From Frankia sp. AgB1.9 (GTDB lineage Bacteria; Actinomycetota; Actinomycetes; Frankiales; Frankiaceae), in assembly GCF_016786355.1 (NCBI RefSeq), contig NZ_JADWYX010000022.1, positions 1-64,000 on the forward strand: a DNA stretch of 64,000 nt, written 5' to 3'. This document shows positions 49,184-57,623 of the stretch, in pieces; position 1 is the first letter of the stretch; each line of letters begins with the position of its first letter. Both the position numbers and the translations under genes were made by a program. The notes beneath the pieces are model-generated. The model did no database searches, was not told the DNA's origin, and worked only from the letters and a program-made list of their open reading frames with translations.

Positions 49184-51169
49184 TCAGAGCTCCGAGATCA
49201 GGCCTTCGATCTCGGCGTCGAGGATCCGCCGGTCGGTGACGTCGATGTAGAGCCAGAGGTGGCCGCGGTAACCGTCGGGGCTGACCAGCGGCAGATGGCT
49301 GCGCTCGAAGACGCGGCCGTCGGCGAACATCACGGCCTCCCGGCGCAGTGTCCGCCGGCGGCGCAGCAGGGTGTCGAGACGGTCGGCGAAGCCGGCCGGG
49401 TCGTCCACCAGCCCGGCCCGCGGCCGCAGCAACAGGCGGCAGTCGGTGCCGACCAGGTCGACGGGAGCCTCGGCCAGGTCGAACAGGTCGCAGTACGCCT
49501 GGTTGACGCCGACCACCTGGCTGTGCGCGTCGGCGAGCAGCACAGCGGCCGGCAGCTCGGCAAGCAGGCTGGTGAGCCAGCGCTCCCGGTCGCGGCACGC
49601 GGCCTCGGCCCGGGCCAGCTCGCCGTAGAGGCAGCCGCACTCTGCGGGCGGCATCCGGTCGAACCGGTGGCCGCCGTCGCCGGAACCGTGCCCGCCCGCC
49701 TGCCCCTCACCACCGGCGCCCCGTCCGGCACCGCCACCGGTGCCGCCCGCGCCGCCCGCGCCGTGGCCGGCGCCCTGGCCCCCGCCGTGGGCCCACCTCG
49801 CGTGATCCGCGTGCCGGCTTTCCTGGCTACCGCCGAGGTGCCCCCGGCGGGGGTCCGGACCGCCCGCGCGGTGGCCGTCGACGGCGCGGCCGTGCAGCGC
49901 GATCGCCGACCGCCATTCGCCACCCAGCGTCGGCGGTGTCTGCGGGTCGGCCCGGCCGGGCCAGCTGTCGCCGCCGTCGGGCGCGGTCGCCCGTCGGCGG
50001 TCACCGTCCCAGGTGAGGTGGTCACGTCTCGGCCGTTCCCGGGGCCGGTCACGCTCGCTCAGCCCGGGTGGGAAGCCCGCCGGGCCCAGGTCACCGGTGT
50101 CACCCGGGTCGTGCGGGTCATCGGCGTGTGAACCGGCGGGAAGTTCGTCGTCGCTGGGAATCCCGCCGGCTCGGCGCTCGTCGGACGGCCCGTCGGGAGC
50201 GGTGGCGTCGTCCCACCAGGCCGGGCCGCCGTCGTCCCGATCGTCGCTGTGACGCGGGTCGGCGGAGTCGGCCTGATCCCGGCCGTGCGGGCCGGGCCAG
50301 GCTCGTACGGCGTCCCAGGCCGGCCCCGCGCCCCAACCGTGGGTGTCGTCCGGGTCGGCCCCGCCGAGGCGGTCGGCCGGGGGCAGCGACGGCTCCTGGC
50401 CGGTGCGCGGTCGCGGCAACGTCACGGGGACCGTCGGTCCCTGCTCGTCGGACGGCTCCCTCGACTGGTGCTGGAGGGCGGACCGCTCCGGGCCCGGGTG
50501 TCGGGTCGGCAGGTCCGTCCACTCGGCCCCCCAGGTCGGGGCGCCGGGGCTGCTGGGCTCGACGCCGAGGCGGCTCGCGCGGACCGACGGGCCCAGCGGT
50601 GGCCAGGCCGGCACGGGTGGCAGCGGCGTCAGGGTTCCGATGAACCGGGCACCTCCGGCGCCCGCGGCGGCCGCCACGGCCTGCAGGATGGCGGCGCGGT
50701 GCAGCCCGTCGGGTCGCAGCAGCCGCAGGCGGACCCACACCCCGTCGCCACCGGCTCGGGCACGTCCCCACTGGTTGGTGACGGTCAGCAGGTCGTGCGG
50801 GTGGATCGCGCGCTCCCAGCCCCAGCCGAGCGCCTCGTCCGGATCGACGCCGGTCAGCTCGCTCCAGCGTGGATTGACGAAGACGTGCCGGCCGACGGCG
50901 TCCGTCGCGAAGACCGGCACCGGGCAGCTCATCGCCACTCGGCGAAAGATCTCCCAGCCCGCCGCCGCGGCGTCGGCGACGGCCGACTGGGCGACGTCGG
51001 CCGATCGGTCGCCGTCGGCCCAGCCAGGACCGTCGGTTTCTTCGGCCTCGTCGGCGGCTGATGCCGCGCCGAGGACCGCCTCGCCGAGAGTGGCCTCGCG
51101 GGCCGGCTCGGTGCCGCGGGCGCGGTCGCCGCCGTCGTCGCCGGGATGGCCGTCCGGCGCGGCGTTCAC
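49184..51169 (-). CDS. Two-PAS-domain protein without an output domain
   Basis: A 661-aa protein. PAS-1 is near 60-160 (VFATDAVGRHVFVNPRWSELTGVDPDEALGWGWERAIHPHDL). A ~330-residue disordered Gly/Asp/Arg/His/Pro segment follows, then PAS-2 at the C-terminus (ELPAAVLLADAHSQVVGVNQAYCDLFDLAEAPVDLVGTDCRLLL, ending WLYIDVTDRRILDAEIEGLISEL). No kinase, GGDEF, phosphatase or DNA-binding domain is attached. GTG 51169 is taken as start (VNAAPDGHP); the frame continues to 51559 but with frame-typical noise. It may act as a partner sensor or scaffold. It is divergent from the tad ATPase across 694 bp. Confidence 0.75.
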   Translation of the reverse strand: MNAAPDGHPGDDGGDRARGTEPAREATLGEAVLGAASAADEAEETDGPGWADGDRSADVAQSAVADAAAAGWEIFRRVAMSCPVPVFATDAVGRHVFVNPRWSELTGVDPDEALGWGWERAIHPHDLLTVTNQWGRARAGGDGVWVRLRLLRPDGLHRAAILQAVAAAAGAGGARFIGTLTPLPPVPAWPPLGPSVRASRLGVEPSSPGAPTWGAEWTDLPTRHPGPERSALQHQSREPSDEQGPTVPVTLPRPRTGQEPSLPPADRLGGADPDDTHGWGAGPAWDAVRAWPGPHGRDQADSADPRHSDDRDDGGPAWWDDATAPDGPSDERRAGGIPSDDELPAGSHADDPHDPGDTGDLGPAGFPPGLSERDRPRERPRRDHLTWDGDRRRATAPDGGDSWPGRADPQTPPTLGGEWRSAIALHGRAVDGHRAGGPDPRRGHLGGSQESRHADHARWAHGGGQGAGHGAGGAGGTGGGAGRGAGGEGQAGGHGSGDGGHRFDRMPPAECGCLYGELARAEAACRDRERWLTSLLAELPAAVLLADAHSQVVGVNQAYCDLFDLAEAPVDLVGTDCRLLLRPRAGLVDDPAGFADRLDTLLRRRRTLRREAVMFADGRVFERSHLPLVSPDGYRGHLWLYIDVTDRRILDAEIEGLISEL

Positions 51170-51863
51170 GCGGATACCGCCATGAGGCCGTGGACAGCCG
51201 TCGAAGCCGGGTTCGCCGGCGCGCGGTCGGCAGCCGACCGCGGATGGACATGGGAAGACACTCGAGACCCCCGGGAGGCACGCCACGGCGGCCCGGACAG
51301 GGCGGGGACGTGGGGGGAAGGTCCGTCGCCGAACCGGTTCGTGACTGACCGAACGTGGAAGGTTGCGAAGCGTTAGCAGATTAGCGCGGACCGAGTGGCG
51401 GACTCGTGAGGCGCGTGGATGTGGCGCACGCGCGCCGGCCCGCGCCCGGTGTATCTGCGCTGGTATGGCGGCGTCGGCCCCTTTCGTGGACCCGGCCACC
51501 CTGCCCGGCTGTGGGGTGCGATGTGCCGCCCGGCGGCAAAGGCGCGCAAGGCCCGGCAATCGCCCAGTGCGGGCCGGTGGACCTGGACGTTTGGGCCTGC
51601 CGCTCCGGGTGGTCAGACCTGCGGCTTGATCACCGTGTCCGCTTTATGCCACGGGAAGCCATCGTCATGGTTGCTGGAGCGATGCGCAGATTACGCTGAG
51701 TATCCAGGTAACCGTACCCCGCCACCATGCCCCCAGGGGGGTTGTGCGAACGTTGTTCGGTGCATCCCCTTCCTTCGGGGTTGCCGGAATGTGGCGTGCT
51801 TTCTACCCTTCGTCTCGATACCGGGTTGGCAGGTTCCGGCCACGGTCGTGCGGGGGTGGCTGC
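51170..51863. promoter_or_regulatory. Divergent region PAS gene/cpaF
   Basis: 694 bp with no credible gene; the short open frames have no ribosome sites and no family features. It must carry the tad operon promoter. GGGGGTGG (51852-51859) lies before the GTG at 51864. I found no clear -10/-35 or operator. Confidence 0.45.
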
Positions 51864-53231
51864 GTGCGCCTGGATGAGGAGCGGCGGACTCTCGTGGCGG
51901 CGGTACGGGGTGGCCCTTACACGGCCGGGCTGGGCGCCGGTCCGGGCCTGGGTGCCGGCGCGCCGGCCGGCTGGCCGGACGCGGCGTCCCTGGTGGAGAA
52001 CGAGGTCCGGGAGCTGGTCCGGCGCCGGGCGCTCGACCCGGCCCGGGAGCCGGTCGTCGTGCGCCGGCTGGTCGACGACGTGCTCGGCGACTACGAGGAG
52101 CGCGTGCTCACCAGCGACCTGCCGCCCATCGTGGATCGGGAGCTGGTCGCCCGGCTCGTCTACGACGCGGTCGCCGGCTTCGGGCCGCTGCAGCGCCACC
52201 TCGACGACCCGGCCGTCGAGGAGATCTGGATCAACGAACCGGGCCGGGTGTTCATCGCCCGCCATGGCCGCAGCGAGCTCACCACCACGATCCTCACCGG
52301 CGATCAGGTCCAGGACCTGGTCGAGCGGATGCTGAAGACCTCCGGGCGCCGGGTGGACCTCTCGACCCCGTTCGTGGACGCGATGCTCCCGGACGGCTCG
52401 CGGCTGCACGTCGTCATCCCGGACGTGACCCGCCTGCACTGGTCGGTCAATATCCGCAAGTTCATCCTCTCGGCGTCCAGCCTTGACGAGCTGGTGGCCA
52501 AGGGAACTCTCCCGCCGGCGGCCGCGGCCTTCCTGGAGGCGTCGGTCATCGCCGGTCTGAACATCATCATCGCCGGCGGTACCCAGGCCGGGAAGACCAC
52601 GATGCTCAACTGCCTCGGCTCGGCGATCCCCGCCCGCGAGCGGGTGATCAGCTGCGAGGAGGTCTTCGAGCTGCGGCTGCGGTCCCCCGACTGGGTGGCC
52701 ATGCAGACCAGACAGGCGAACCTCGAGGGCACCGGCGAGATCCGGCTACGCCGCCTGATCAAGGAGGCGCTGCGGATGCGCCCGGACCGGCTGCTCGTCG
52801 GCGAGGTCCGCCAGGAGGAGGCCCTGGACCTGCTGATCGCGCTGAACTCGGGCCTGCCGGGGATGTGCAGCCTGCACGCCAACTCGGCGCGGGAGGCCGT
52901 CACCAAGCTGTGCACGCTGCCCCTGCTCGCCGGCGAGAACGTCAGCCACAACTTCGTCGTCCCGACCGTCGCCGCGAGCGTGGACCTCGTCGTTCACCTG
53001 ATCAAGGACGCGCACGGCCGCCGGCGGGTGACGGAGATCGTCGCGCTGCCCGGCCGGGCCGAGGGCGACGTCGTCGAGGTCGCCCAGATCTTCCGGTCCT
53101 ACGGCGACACGCTGGTCCGCGCCGAGGGCTATCCGCCGCACCCGGACCGGTTCGCCCGGGCCGGCTACGACCTCGCCGCGCTGCTCGCCCCGGCGGACCG
53201 GGGCTGGCCGGAGATCGCGGTGGAGCGATGA
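51864..53231 (+). CDS. cpaF: Tad secretion ATPase CpaF/TadA
   Basis: A 455-aa hexameric ATPase that drives pilus assembly. N-terminal helical domain, then the RecA-like core: IIAGGTQAGKTTMLNCLGSAIP (Walker A, near 235-250), the Asp/Glu boxes, RMRPDRLLVGEVRQEEALDLLIALNSG (Walker B region), and MCSLHANSAREAV (His box). All catalytic motifs are intact. GTG 51864 is chosen after GGGGGTGG. tadB follows 31 bp downstream and tadC after that, a standard tadABC order. Confidence 0.96.
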   Translation: MRLDEERRTLVAAVRGGPYTAGLGAGPGLGAGAPAGWPDAASLVENEVRELVRRRALDPAREPVVVRRLVDDVLGDYEERVLTSDLPPIVDRELVARLVYDAVAGFGPLQRHLDDPAVEEIWINEPGRVFIARHGRSELTTTILTGDQVQDLVERMLKTSGRRVDLSTPFVDAMLPDGSRLHVVIPDVTRLHWSVNIRKFILSASSLDELVAKGTLPPAAAAFLEASVIAGLNIIIAGGTQAGKTTMLNCLGSAIPARERVISCEEVFELRLRSPDWVAMQTRQANLEGTGEIRLRRLIKEALRMRPDRLLVGEVRQEEALDLLIALNSGLPGMCSLHANSAREAVTKLCTLPLLAGENVSHNFVVPTVAASVDLVVHLIKDAHGRRRVTEIVALPGRAEGDVVEVAQIFRSYGDTLVRAEGYPPHPDRFARAGYDLAALLAPADRGWPEIAVER

Positions 53232-53262
53232 CGCGCGCCGTCCCGGCCGTGGGGGAGGCCTG

Positions 53263-54120
53263 ATGGGGATCTTCGTGGGGCTGCTGTTCGGGCTCGGGAT
53301 GTTTCTGATCGTCGGGCCGAAGGCGCCGCGGCGACGGAGCGCCGCTGAGCCCGGCTGGCGGCGGTCCACCACCGAGCTGCTCGCGCAGGCGGGGGTGCGG
53401 GGCCTGGGCCCGGGCCAGTTCGTCGCGGTGAGCGTCGTCATCGGCGTCGTCGTCGGGTTCGTCATCTTCGCCGTCACGGCGACGTGGTCGCTCGGGTTCG
53501 CGTTCTTCGTGTTCGCCGCGTTCCTGCCGCGGACCCTGGTCGCCCGCCGCCGCCGGGCCCGGATGGCGGACCTGCGCGGGATGTGGCCCGACGTCGTCGA
53601 CAACCTGGCGAGTGCCGTGCGTGCGGGCATGTCGCTGCCGGAAGGCCTCGCCGCCGTCGGCCAGCGCGGTCCGGCGCCGCTGCGTGGGGCGTTCACCCGG
53701 TTCGGCGAGGAGTACCGGGCCAGCGGCTCGTTCAGCTCCTGCCTGGACAAGCTCGCGGACGAGCTGGCCGATCCGGTGGCCGACCGGATCATCGAGTCGC
53801 TGCGGCTGGCCAGGGAGGTCGGTGGCACCGACCTCGGCCGGCTGCTGCGCACCCTGTCGACGTTCCTGCGCGAGGACGCCCGCACCCGGGCCGAGCTGGA
53901 GACCAGGCAGGGCTGGACCGTCAACGCCGCCCGCCTCGCCCTCGCCGCGCCCTGGGTGGTGCTGCTCCTGCTGGCTACCCGCGGCCAGAACGTGTCCGCT
54001 TACGACAGCCCTACCGGGGTCGCGGTGCTCGTCGGAGGTGGCGCGGTCTCGGTGTTCGCCTACGTCGTGATGAAGCGCATTGGCCGACTTCCTGAAGAAG
54101 GGCGGGTGCTGCGCCCATGA
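53263..54120 (+). CDS. tadB: Tad inner-membrane protein TadB
   Basis: A 285-aa integral membrane component of the Tad machine, homologous to GspF. Membrane segments at the N-terminus (MGIFVGLLFGLGMFLIVG), near 60-85 (FVAVSVVIGVVVGFVIFAVTATW) and at the C-terminus. The conserved GspF cytoplasmic part is present (WPDVVDNLASAVRAGMSLPEGLAAVGQRG, EYRASGSFSSCLDKLADELADP, LAREVGGTDLGRLLRTLSTFLRED). tadC starts 8 bases after it. Works with the CpaF ATPase. Confidence 0.93.
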   Translation: MGIFVGLLFGLGMFLIVGPKAPRRRSAAEPGWRRSTTELLAQAGVRGLGPGQFVAVSVVIGVVVGFVIFAVTATWSLGFAFFVFAAFLPRTLVARRRRARMADLRGMWPDVVDNLASAVRAGMSLPEGLAAVGQRGPAPLRGAFTRFGEEYRASGSFSSCLDKLADELADPVADRIIESLRLAREVGGTDLGRLLRTLSTFLREDARTRAELETRQGWTVNAARLALAAPWVVLLLLATRGQNVSAYDSPTGVAVLVGGGAVSVFAYVVMKRIGRLPEEGRVLRP

Positions 54121-54127
54121 GACATTC

Positions 54128-55099
54128 ATGAGCCTCGCCGCTACCGGGGCGCTGCTCGGACTGGTGGCCGGCATCGGGCTGGTGATCGTCGCGATCCGGT
54201 CGCCACGTGCCCGCCGGATTCGGTACGCGGACCGGATCGAGCCGTACCTGCGGGACACTCCGGCGCCGTCCCGGCTGCTCGACGAGAGCGCGGCCCACGC
54301 GGCTCGCCGCTCGGCCCGGGTCGCGCCGACACCGCTGGCGGCCGTCGAGGCGCTCGCCCGGCCGTTTCTGGAGGACGCGGCCCGCCGCCTCGACCGGTTC
54401 CTGGGGGGGCGCGCCGGCCTGGTCCGGCGGCTGACCCAGGCCGGCGGGCGCACGTCGGTCGAGGAGTTCCGTACCCAGCAGGTGATCCTCGCCGTCGCCG
54501 GCGGGCTGGTCGGGGCGGTGTTGCTGGTGCCGCGAGCGGTCATCGGGGTCGGTCCGCCGCCGGTCGTCGGCGTCGCGCTGATCGTCGCGGGTGTCGCCGG
54601 TGGCGTGGTCGGCCGGGAATGGTGGCTGACCAGGGCGATCCGGGCCCGCGAGGACCGGATGCTGATGGAGTTCCCGACGATCGCCGAGCTGCTCGCGCTC
54701 GCGGTCACGGCCGGGGAATCGCCGGTCGGCGCGCTGGAGCGGGTGGCCCGGCTGACCCACGGCGAGCTCGGGTACGAACTGCGGCTCGCGCTGGCCGACG
54801 CCCGCGCCGGCGCCACGCTGGTGCAGGCCCTGGAGGGGATCGCGACGCGGACCACGCTCGGCTCGCTGGCCCGGTTCGTCGACGGGATGGCCGTCGCGAT
54901 CGAGCGCGGCACGCCGCTGGCCGACGTGTTGCGCGCGCAGGCCGTCGACGTCCGGGAGGCCGGCCGGCGCCAGCTCCTGGAGTCCGGCGGCCGCAAGGAG
55001 ATCGCGATGATGGTGCCCGTCGTCTTCCTGGTACTGCCGACGACGGTGATCTTCGCCTTCTACCCGGCGCTGGTGAGCTTCACGTTCTTCGCGCAGTAA
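54128..55099 (+). CDS. tadC: Tad inner-membrane protein TadC
   Basis: A 323-aa partner of TadB. N-terminal membrane helix (ALLGLVAGIGLVIVAI), two more near 130-165, and the GspF-like module (MEFPTIAELLALAVTAGESPVGALERVARLTHGELGYELRLALADARAGATLVQALEGIA, RFVDGMAVAIERGTPLADVLRAQAVDVREAGR). It ends with a membrane segment (MMVPVVFLVLPTTVIFAFYPALVSF). ATG 54128 begins after the tadB stop. The set cpaF-tadB-tadC is complete. Confidence 0.93.
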   Translation: MSLAATGALLGLVAGIGLVIVAIRSPRARRIRYADRIEPYLRDTPAPSRLLDESAAHAARRSARVAPTPLAAVEALARPFLEDAARRLDRFLGGRAGLVRRLTQAGGRTSVEEFRTQQVILAVAGGLVGAVLLVPRAVIGVGPPPVVGVALIVAGVAGGVVGREWWLTRAIRAREDRMLMEFPTIAELLALAVTAGESPVGALERVARLTHGELGYELRLALADARAGATLVQALEGIATRTTLGSLARFVDGMAVAIERGTPLADVLRAQAVDVREAGRRQLLESGGRKEIAMMVPVVFLVLPTTVIFAFYPALVSFTFFAQ

Positions 55100-55287
55100 A
55101 GGCTCCCTGACCGCGCCGGTGCGCGGCGCGGTCGGGGTGAGCGGTGCCGAGGGGGCGCCGCCGCGGGTGGGGACCCGCGTGTTCGAGGGGGTCGAGGGGG
55201 CCAGGGGGTTCGGGATCGGCTGGCGGCCCTCGGTCGCGGGCGGCGCCGCCGTCCACGACCGGAGGTTCGCCGAACTGGGAGGACGAG

Positions 55288-55554
55288 ATGGCACGCATCA
55301 CGACGGCACTGGTCGTCGGGTACCTCGCATGGTGGGACCGGCGGCAATCGTGGGACCGGCGGCATTCGTCCGGCCCGGGCTCGGCGCGTGGTCGCGGCGA
55401 CCGCGGCGACGTGCCCGGCTGGGTGATGGTGACGGTGATGACCGCCGCGCTGGTGGTCGCGATCGCCACGATCGCCACCCCGGCGCTGCAGAACATGTTC
55501 ACGACCGCGATCAACAAGGTCACCGGCATCGGCGGCAGTGGTGGTGGCGGCTGA
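55288..55554 (+). CDS. Small Tad-locus pilin-like protein
   Basis: An 88-aa protein. ATG 55288 follows GGGAGGA (55277-55283). The N-terminal ~45 residues are basic/Trp-rich. A single hydrophobic segment follows DVPGWVMVTVMTAALVVAIATIATPALQNMFTTAINKV, the pattern I associate with small pilins in actinobacterial tad loci. No glutamate at +5, so it is not a typical Flp prepilin site, and no prepilin peptidase gene is visible here. It lies 188 bp after tadC. A pilin subunit is likely but unproven. Confidence 0.65.
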   Translation: MARITTALVVGYLAWWDRRQSWDRRHSSGPGSARGRGDRGDVPGWVMVTVMTAALVVAIATIATPALQNMFTTAINKVTGIGGSGGGG

Positions 55555-55626
55555 CCCGTCGGGGCGCGGCCGGTCATCGGTGCCGCACCTGGCACGGGCT
55601 ACTCCGGCTCCGGCCTGTCGCGTCCA

Positions 55627-55701
55627 TGATCGCGGTTTCGGCCCTCGGGTGGCTGTGACAGCGGCCGTCCAACGACCACGTGAGGGCGAAAGCGGCGATC
55701 A
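55627..55701. repeat. 75-bp palindromic element, copy D
   Basis: TGATCGCGGTTTCGGCCCTCGG and the right arm CGTGAGGGCGAAAGCGGCGATCA pair over about 24 of 32 positions, the most decayed of the five. It lies in the same direction as the genes, between the small pilin gene and the first TadE-like gene. It is free of stop codons in the frame of the latter (phase: GAT CGC GGT). Confidence 0.82.
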
Positions 55702-55796
55702 GGCGAACGGTCTCGTCTCGGCGAACCCGGGAACGGGTTGCGCGGACGTTCGAGCTCGCCGCCGGTCCGGGCCCGCGTTGGCGGGTCGGCCTGCCG

Positions 55797-55990
55797 TGCC
55801 GGGTCGGCGCCCGGTGGTGCGTCGGCCTGTGGTGCCGGGCCAGTCTGTGGTGGCCTTCGGACCCGCGGTGCCGGGTCGGCGTGTGGCGGCGGGTCGGCGC
55901 GCGGTGCCGGGACGGTCTGTGGTTCCGGGACGGTCTGTGGTGCCGGGACAGTATGTGGCGGCGTCCCGGCCTGAGGTGCCCGGTCGGCGG
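55797..55990 (+). repeat. Tandem GTGCCGGG-type minisatellite ahead of TadE-1
   Basis: Three 18-bp units (GGTGCCGGGACGGTCTGT type) are clean at 55903-55920, 55921-55938 and 55939-55956; units 1 and 2 differ at one base. More decayed relatives fill the rest. The phase is kept in the TadE frame, where they would encode VPGRSV-like repeats up to VPGRRVDAGSAIVEF. Whether they are translated is not certain. Confidence 0.75.
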
Positions 55991-56365
55991 GTGGACGCGG
56001 GGTCGGCGATCGTCGAGTTCGTGCTGGTCAGCACCCTGCTGCTGTTCCTGTTTCTCGGGATCATCCAGCTCGGCCTCGTCCTGCACGTCCGCAACACCCT
56101 CGTCGCGAACGCGGCCGAGGGCGCCCGGCACGGCGCGAACCTGAACGTCGACCCGGCCGACGGCGGGCCGTACGCGCAGCGGCTGATCGCCGAGTCGATC
56201 CCCGGCCGCGCCGATGCCACCTGCGTGGGCAGCCAGGTCGGCGGCCCGGATGACATCCCGCTGGTCCAGGTGACCTGCGAGGTCCGCGTCCCGCTCAGCC
56301 TGCTCCCGTTCGGCGGCGGCGTGACGATCCACGTGACCGGCCACGCCGTCAAGGAGACCCCGTGA
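55976..56365 (+). CDS. TadE-like pseudopilin 1
   Basis: A ~129-aa protein with the TadE pattern DAGSAIVEFVLVSTLLLFLFLGIIQLGLVLHVRNTLVANAAEGARHGA: a short N-terminus, one membrane helix, then an exposed domain with two cysteines (CVGSQVGGP, VTCEVRVP). The glycine-serine-alanine before the hydrophobic segment is the usual TadE start region. GTG 55976 is chosen because the motif must be included; GTG 55991 is also possible. The open frame continues upstream to 55538 through the minisatellite and palindrome D, so a longer product is possible. GTGA couples it to TadE-like 2. Confidence 0.7.
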   Translation: MPGRRVDAGSAIVEFVLVSTLLLFLFLGIIQLGLVLHVRNTLVANAAEGARHGANLNVDPADGGPYAQRLIAESIPGRADATCVGSQVGGPDDIPLVQVTCEVRVPLSLLPFGGGVTIHVTGHAVKETP

Positions 56366-57237
56366 CGACGCGATCCGAGGTGCCGGCACAGGCAAAGCAG
56401 CCGCGAGGCCCGCGGACGAGGGAGGTTCGCGAACGCGGCCGGCTGGAACGACTCCGGCCGGAACGAGACCAGCGGTTCGGAGGCGTGCGCGAACCAGCGC
56501 CTGGTCCGGCGAGGTCGGCCCGCTGGCTTGATCGCCGTTTTGGCCCTCACGTGGTCACAGATCCGCGTCGGTCACAGCCACGCGAGGGCCAAAACAGCGA
56601 TCTTGGTGGTCTCGGGACGAGGCCAAACTTGCCCGATGCGGCTCGCCGGCCACGGTCCCGCCGGTCCAGTTCGTGCACACCCCCCGACCGCCGGCCACCT
56701 TCCCGCCAGCCTCGGGACTCTGGTCGGCGGGACTCTGGTCGGCGGGACCGTGGCCGGAGGGACGCTGGCCGGCGGCCGGACGGGGGCTCGGCGATGATCG
56801 AGTTCATCGGGCTGTCGGTGGTGCTGCTGATCCCGTTCGTCTATTTCTTTCTGGCGCTGTTCGACGTGCAGCGCTCGGCGTTCGCGGTGACGCAGGCGGC
56901 GCGTGAGGCCGGCCGCGCCTACGCGACGGCGGATGACGAGGAGGACGGCCTGACCCGGGCCCAGCTGGCCGCCCAGCTCGCTTTCCAGGACCAGGGCCTC
57001 CCGGGCGCTCCGCAGCTGCGGTTCGCGCCGCAGGGCACCAACTGCGGCGCGGGTGACCCCGGCGATGGCGCCGAGACCCTGGAACCCGGCGCCCAGTTCG
57101 TCGTCTGCGTCCGCACGACCATTCCGCTGCCCGGCGCCGGTATTCTTGGCAGCCATTTGGCGAATGTGACGGTGAATGGCCAGTTCGTCGTCGTCATCGA
57201 TCAGTACCGAGCCGACCGGGCGGCTCCCGCAGCCTGA
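56362..57237 (+). CDS. TadE-like pseudopilin 2 with a long repeat-built N-terminus
   Basis: The conserved part is GGSAMIEFIGLSVVLLIPFVYFFLALFDVQRSAFAVTQAAREAGRAYATA, a TadE segment with membrane helix, from about base 56782, with an exposed C-terminal domain holding two Cys. The GSA just before ATG 56794 belongs to the conserved motif, so translation must begin upstream. The only clearly placed start is GTG 56362, overlapping the TadE-1 stop (GTGA). The 144-residue lead is Arg/Pro-rich with weaker GC3 bias than its neighbours. It contains palindrome copy E in frame (25 codons) and four tandem 15-bp units (DSGRR-like). It could instead start at a GTG or TTG inside the lead. Confidence 0.65.
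   Translation: MTTRSEVPAQAKQPRGPRTREVRERGRLERLRPERDQRFGGVREPAPGPARSARWLDRRFGPHVVTDPRRSQPREGQNSDLGGLGTRPNLPDAARRPRSRRSSSCTPPDRRPPSRQPRDSGRRDSGRRDRGRRDAGRRPDGGSAMIEFIGLSVVLLIPFVYFFLALFDVQRSAFAVTQAAREAGRAYATADDEEDGLTRAQLAAQLAFQDQGLPGAPQLRFAPQGTNCGAGDPGDGAETLEPGAQFVVCVRTTIPLPGAGILGSHLANVTVNGQFVVVIDQYRADRAAPAA
56529..56603. repeat. 75-bp palindromic element, copy E
   Basis: TGATCGCCGTTTTGGCCCTC pairs with GAGGGCCAAAACAGCGATCT at the right end, and inner GTGGTCAC with GTCACAGCCAC imperfectly. It lies inside the TadE-2 open frame in the same phase as copy D (GAT CGC CGT; the peptides share DRxFGP and PREG). Confidence 0.9.
56716..56775 (+). repeat. Four tandem 15-bp units in the TadE-2 lead
   Basis: Units at 56716, 56731, 56746 and 56761; the first two are identical (GACTCTGGTCGGCGG), the last two differ by 3-4 bases. 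In frame they encode DSGRR, DSGRR, DRGRR and DAGRR. A multiple of three keeps the frame open. Confidence 0.85.
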
Positions 57238-57623
57238 TTGGAATCAGCGCGGCCAGGATTCTCGAAACGATGGCCGTTCCCGCGGATCTGCCGCGGATTT
57301 TTCCTGGTCGCCGTTTCTGTTCTGGTGGGCCCTGTCGGTTTATTGCGAGCCTCGAGTCTGCGCGAGTCCCACGTAATGGTGGCGAATCTCGCCCGTGCTC
57401 AAATGCCAGGTATGACCGGTGCCCGATCCAGCGGGCGCCAGCGATCAGCTGGCGTCTACAGGCCTCCTGAAACCGGGCCAGCCGGCCCCGAACCGTAACT
57501 GCCGGTGATTGGCCAGCGGGATCCCGGTAGCGGTTGGGGCCTGGACCGTAAATGCCAGATGGTCAAGACGGCAAATAAAGGCCTGAAGGTGGTGGCGCGG
57601 CGGCCGGGCGACCGTGGGAAGCG
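57238..57623. other. Intergenic region after TadE-2
   Basis: 386 bp with no gene. It has lower GC than its surroundings around 57240-57370 and 57560-57590. A hairpin CGCCAGC-GATCA-GCTGGCG at 57436-57454 (7 bp stem, 5-base loop) could end the plus-strand tad transcript or the minus-strand gene at 57624. Confidence 0.5.

Noticed and set aside
51560..51640. A further copy of the 75-bp palindrome near 51595
   Set aside because: TTTGGGCCT and a GGTGGTC occur, but the TGATCGCC end and the whole right arm are missing; chance similarity is likely.
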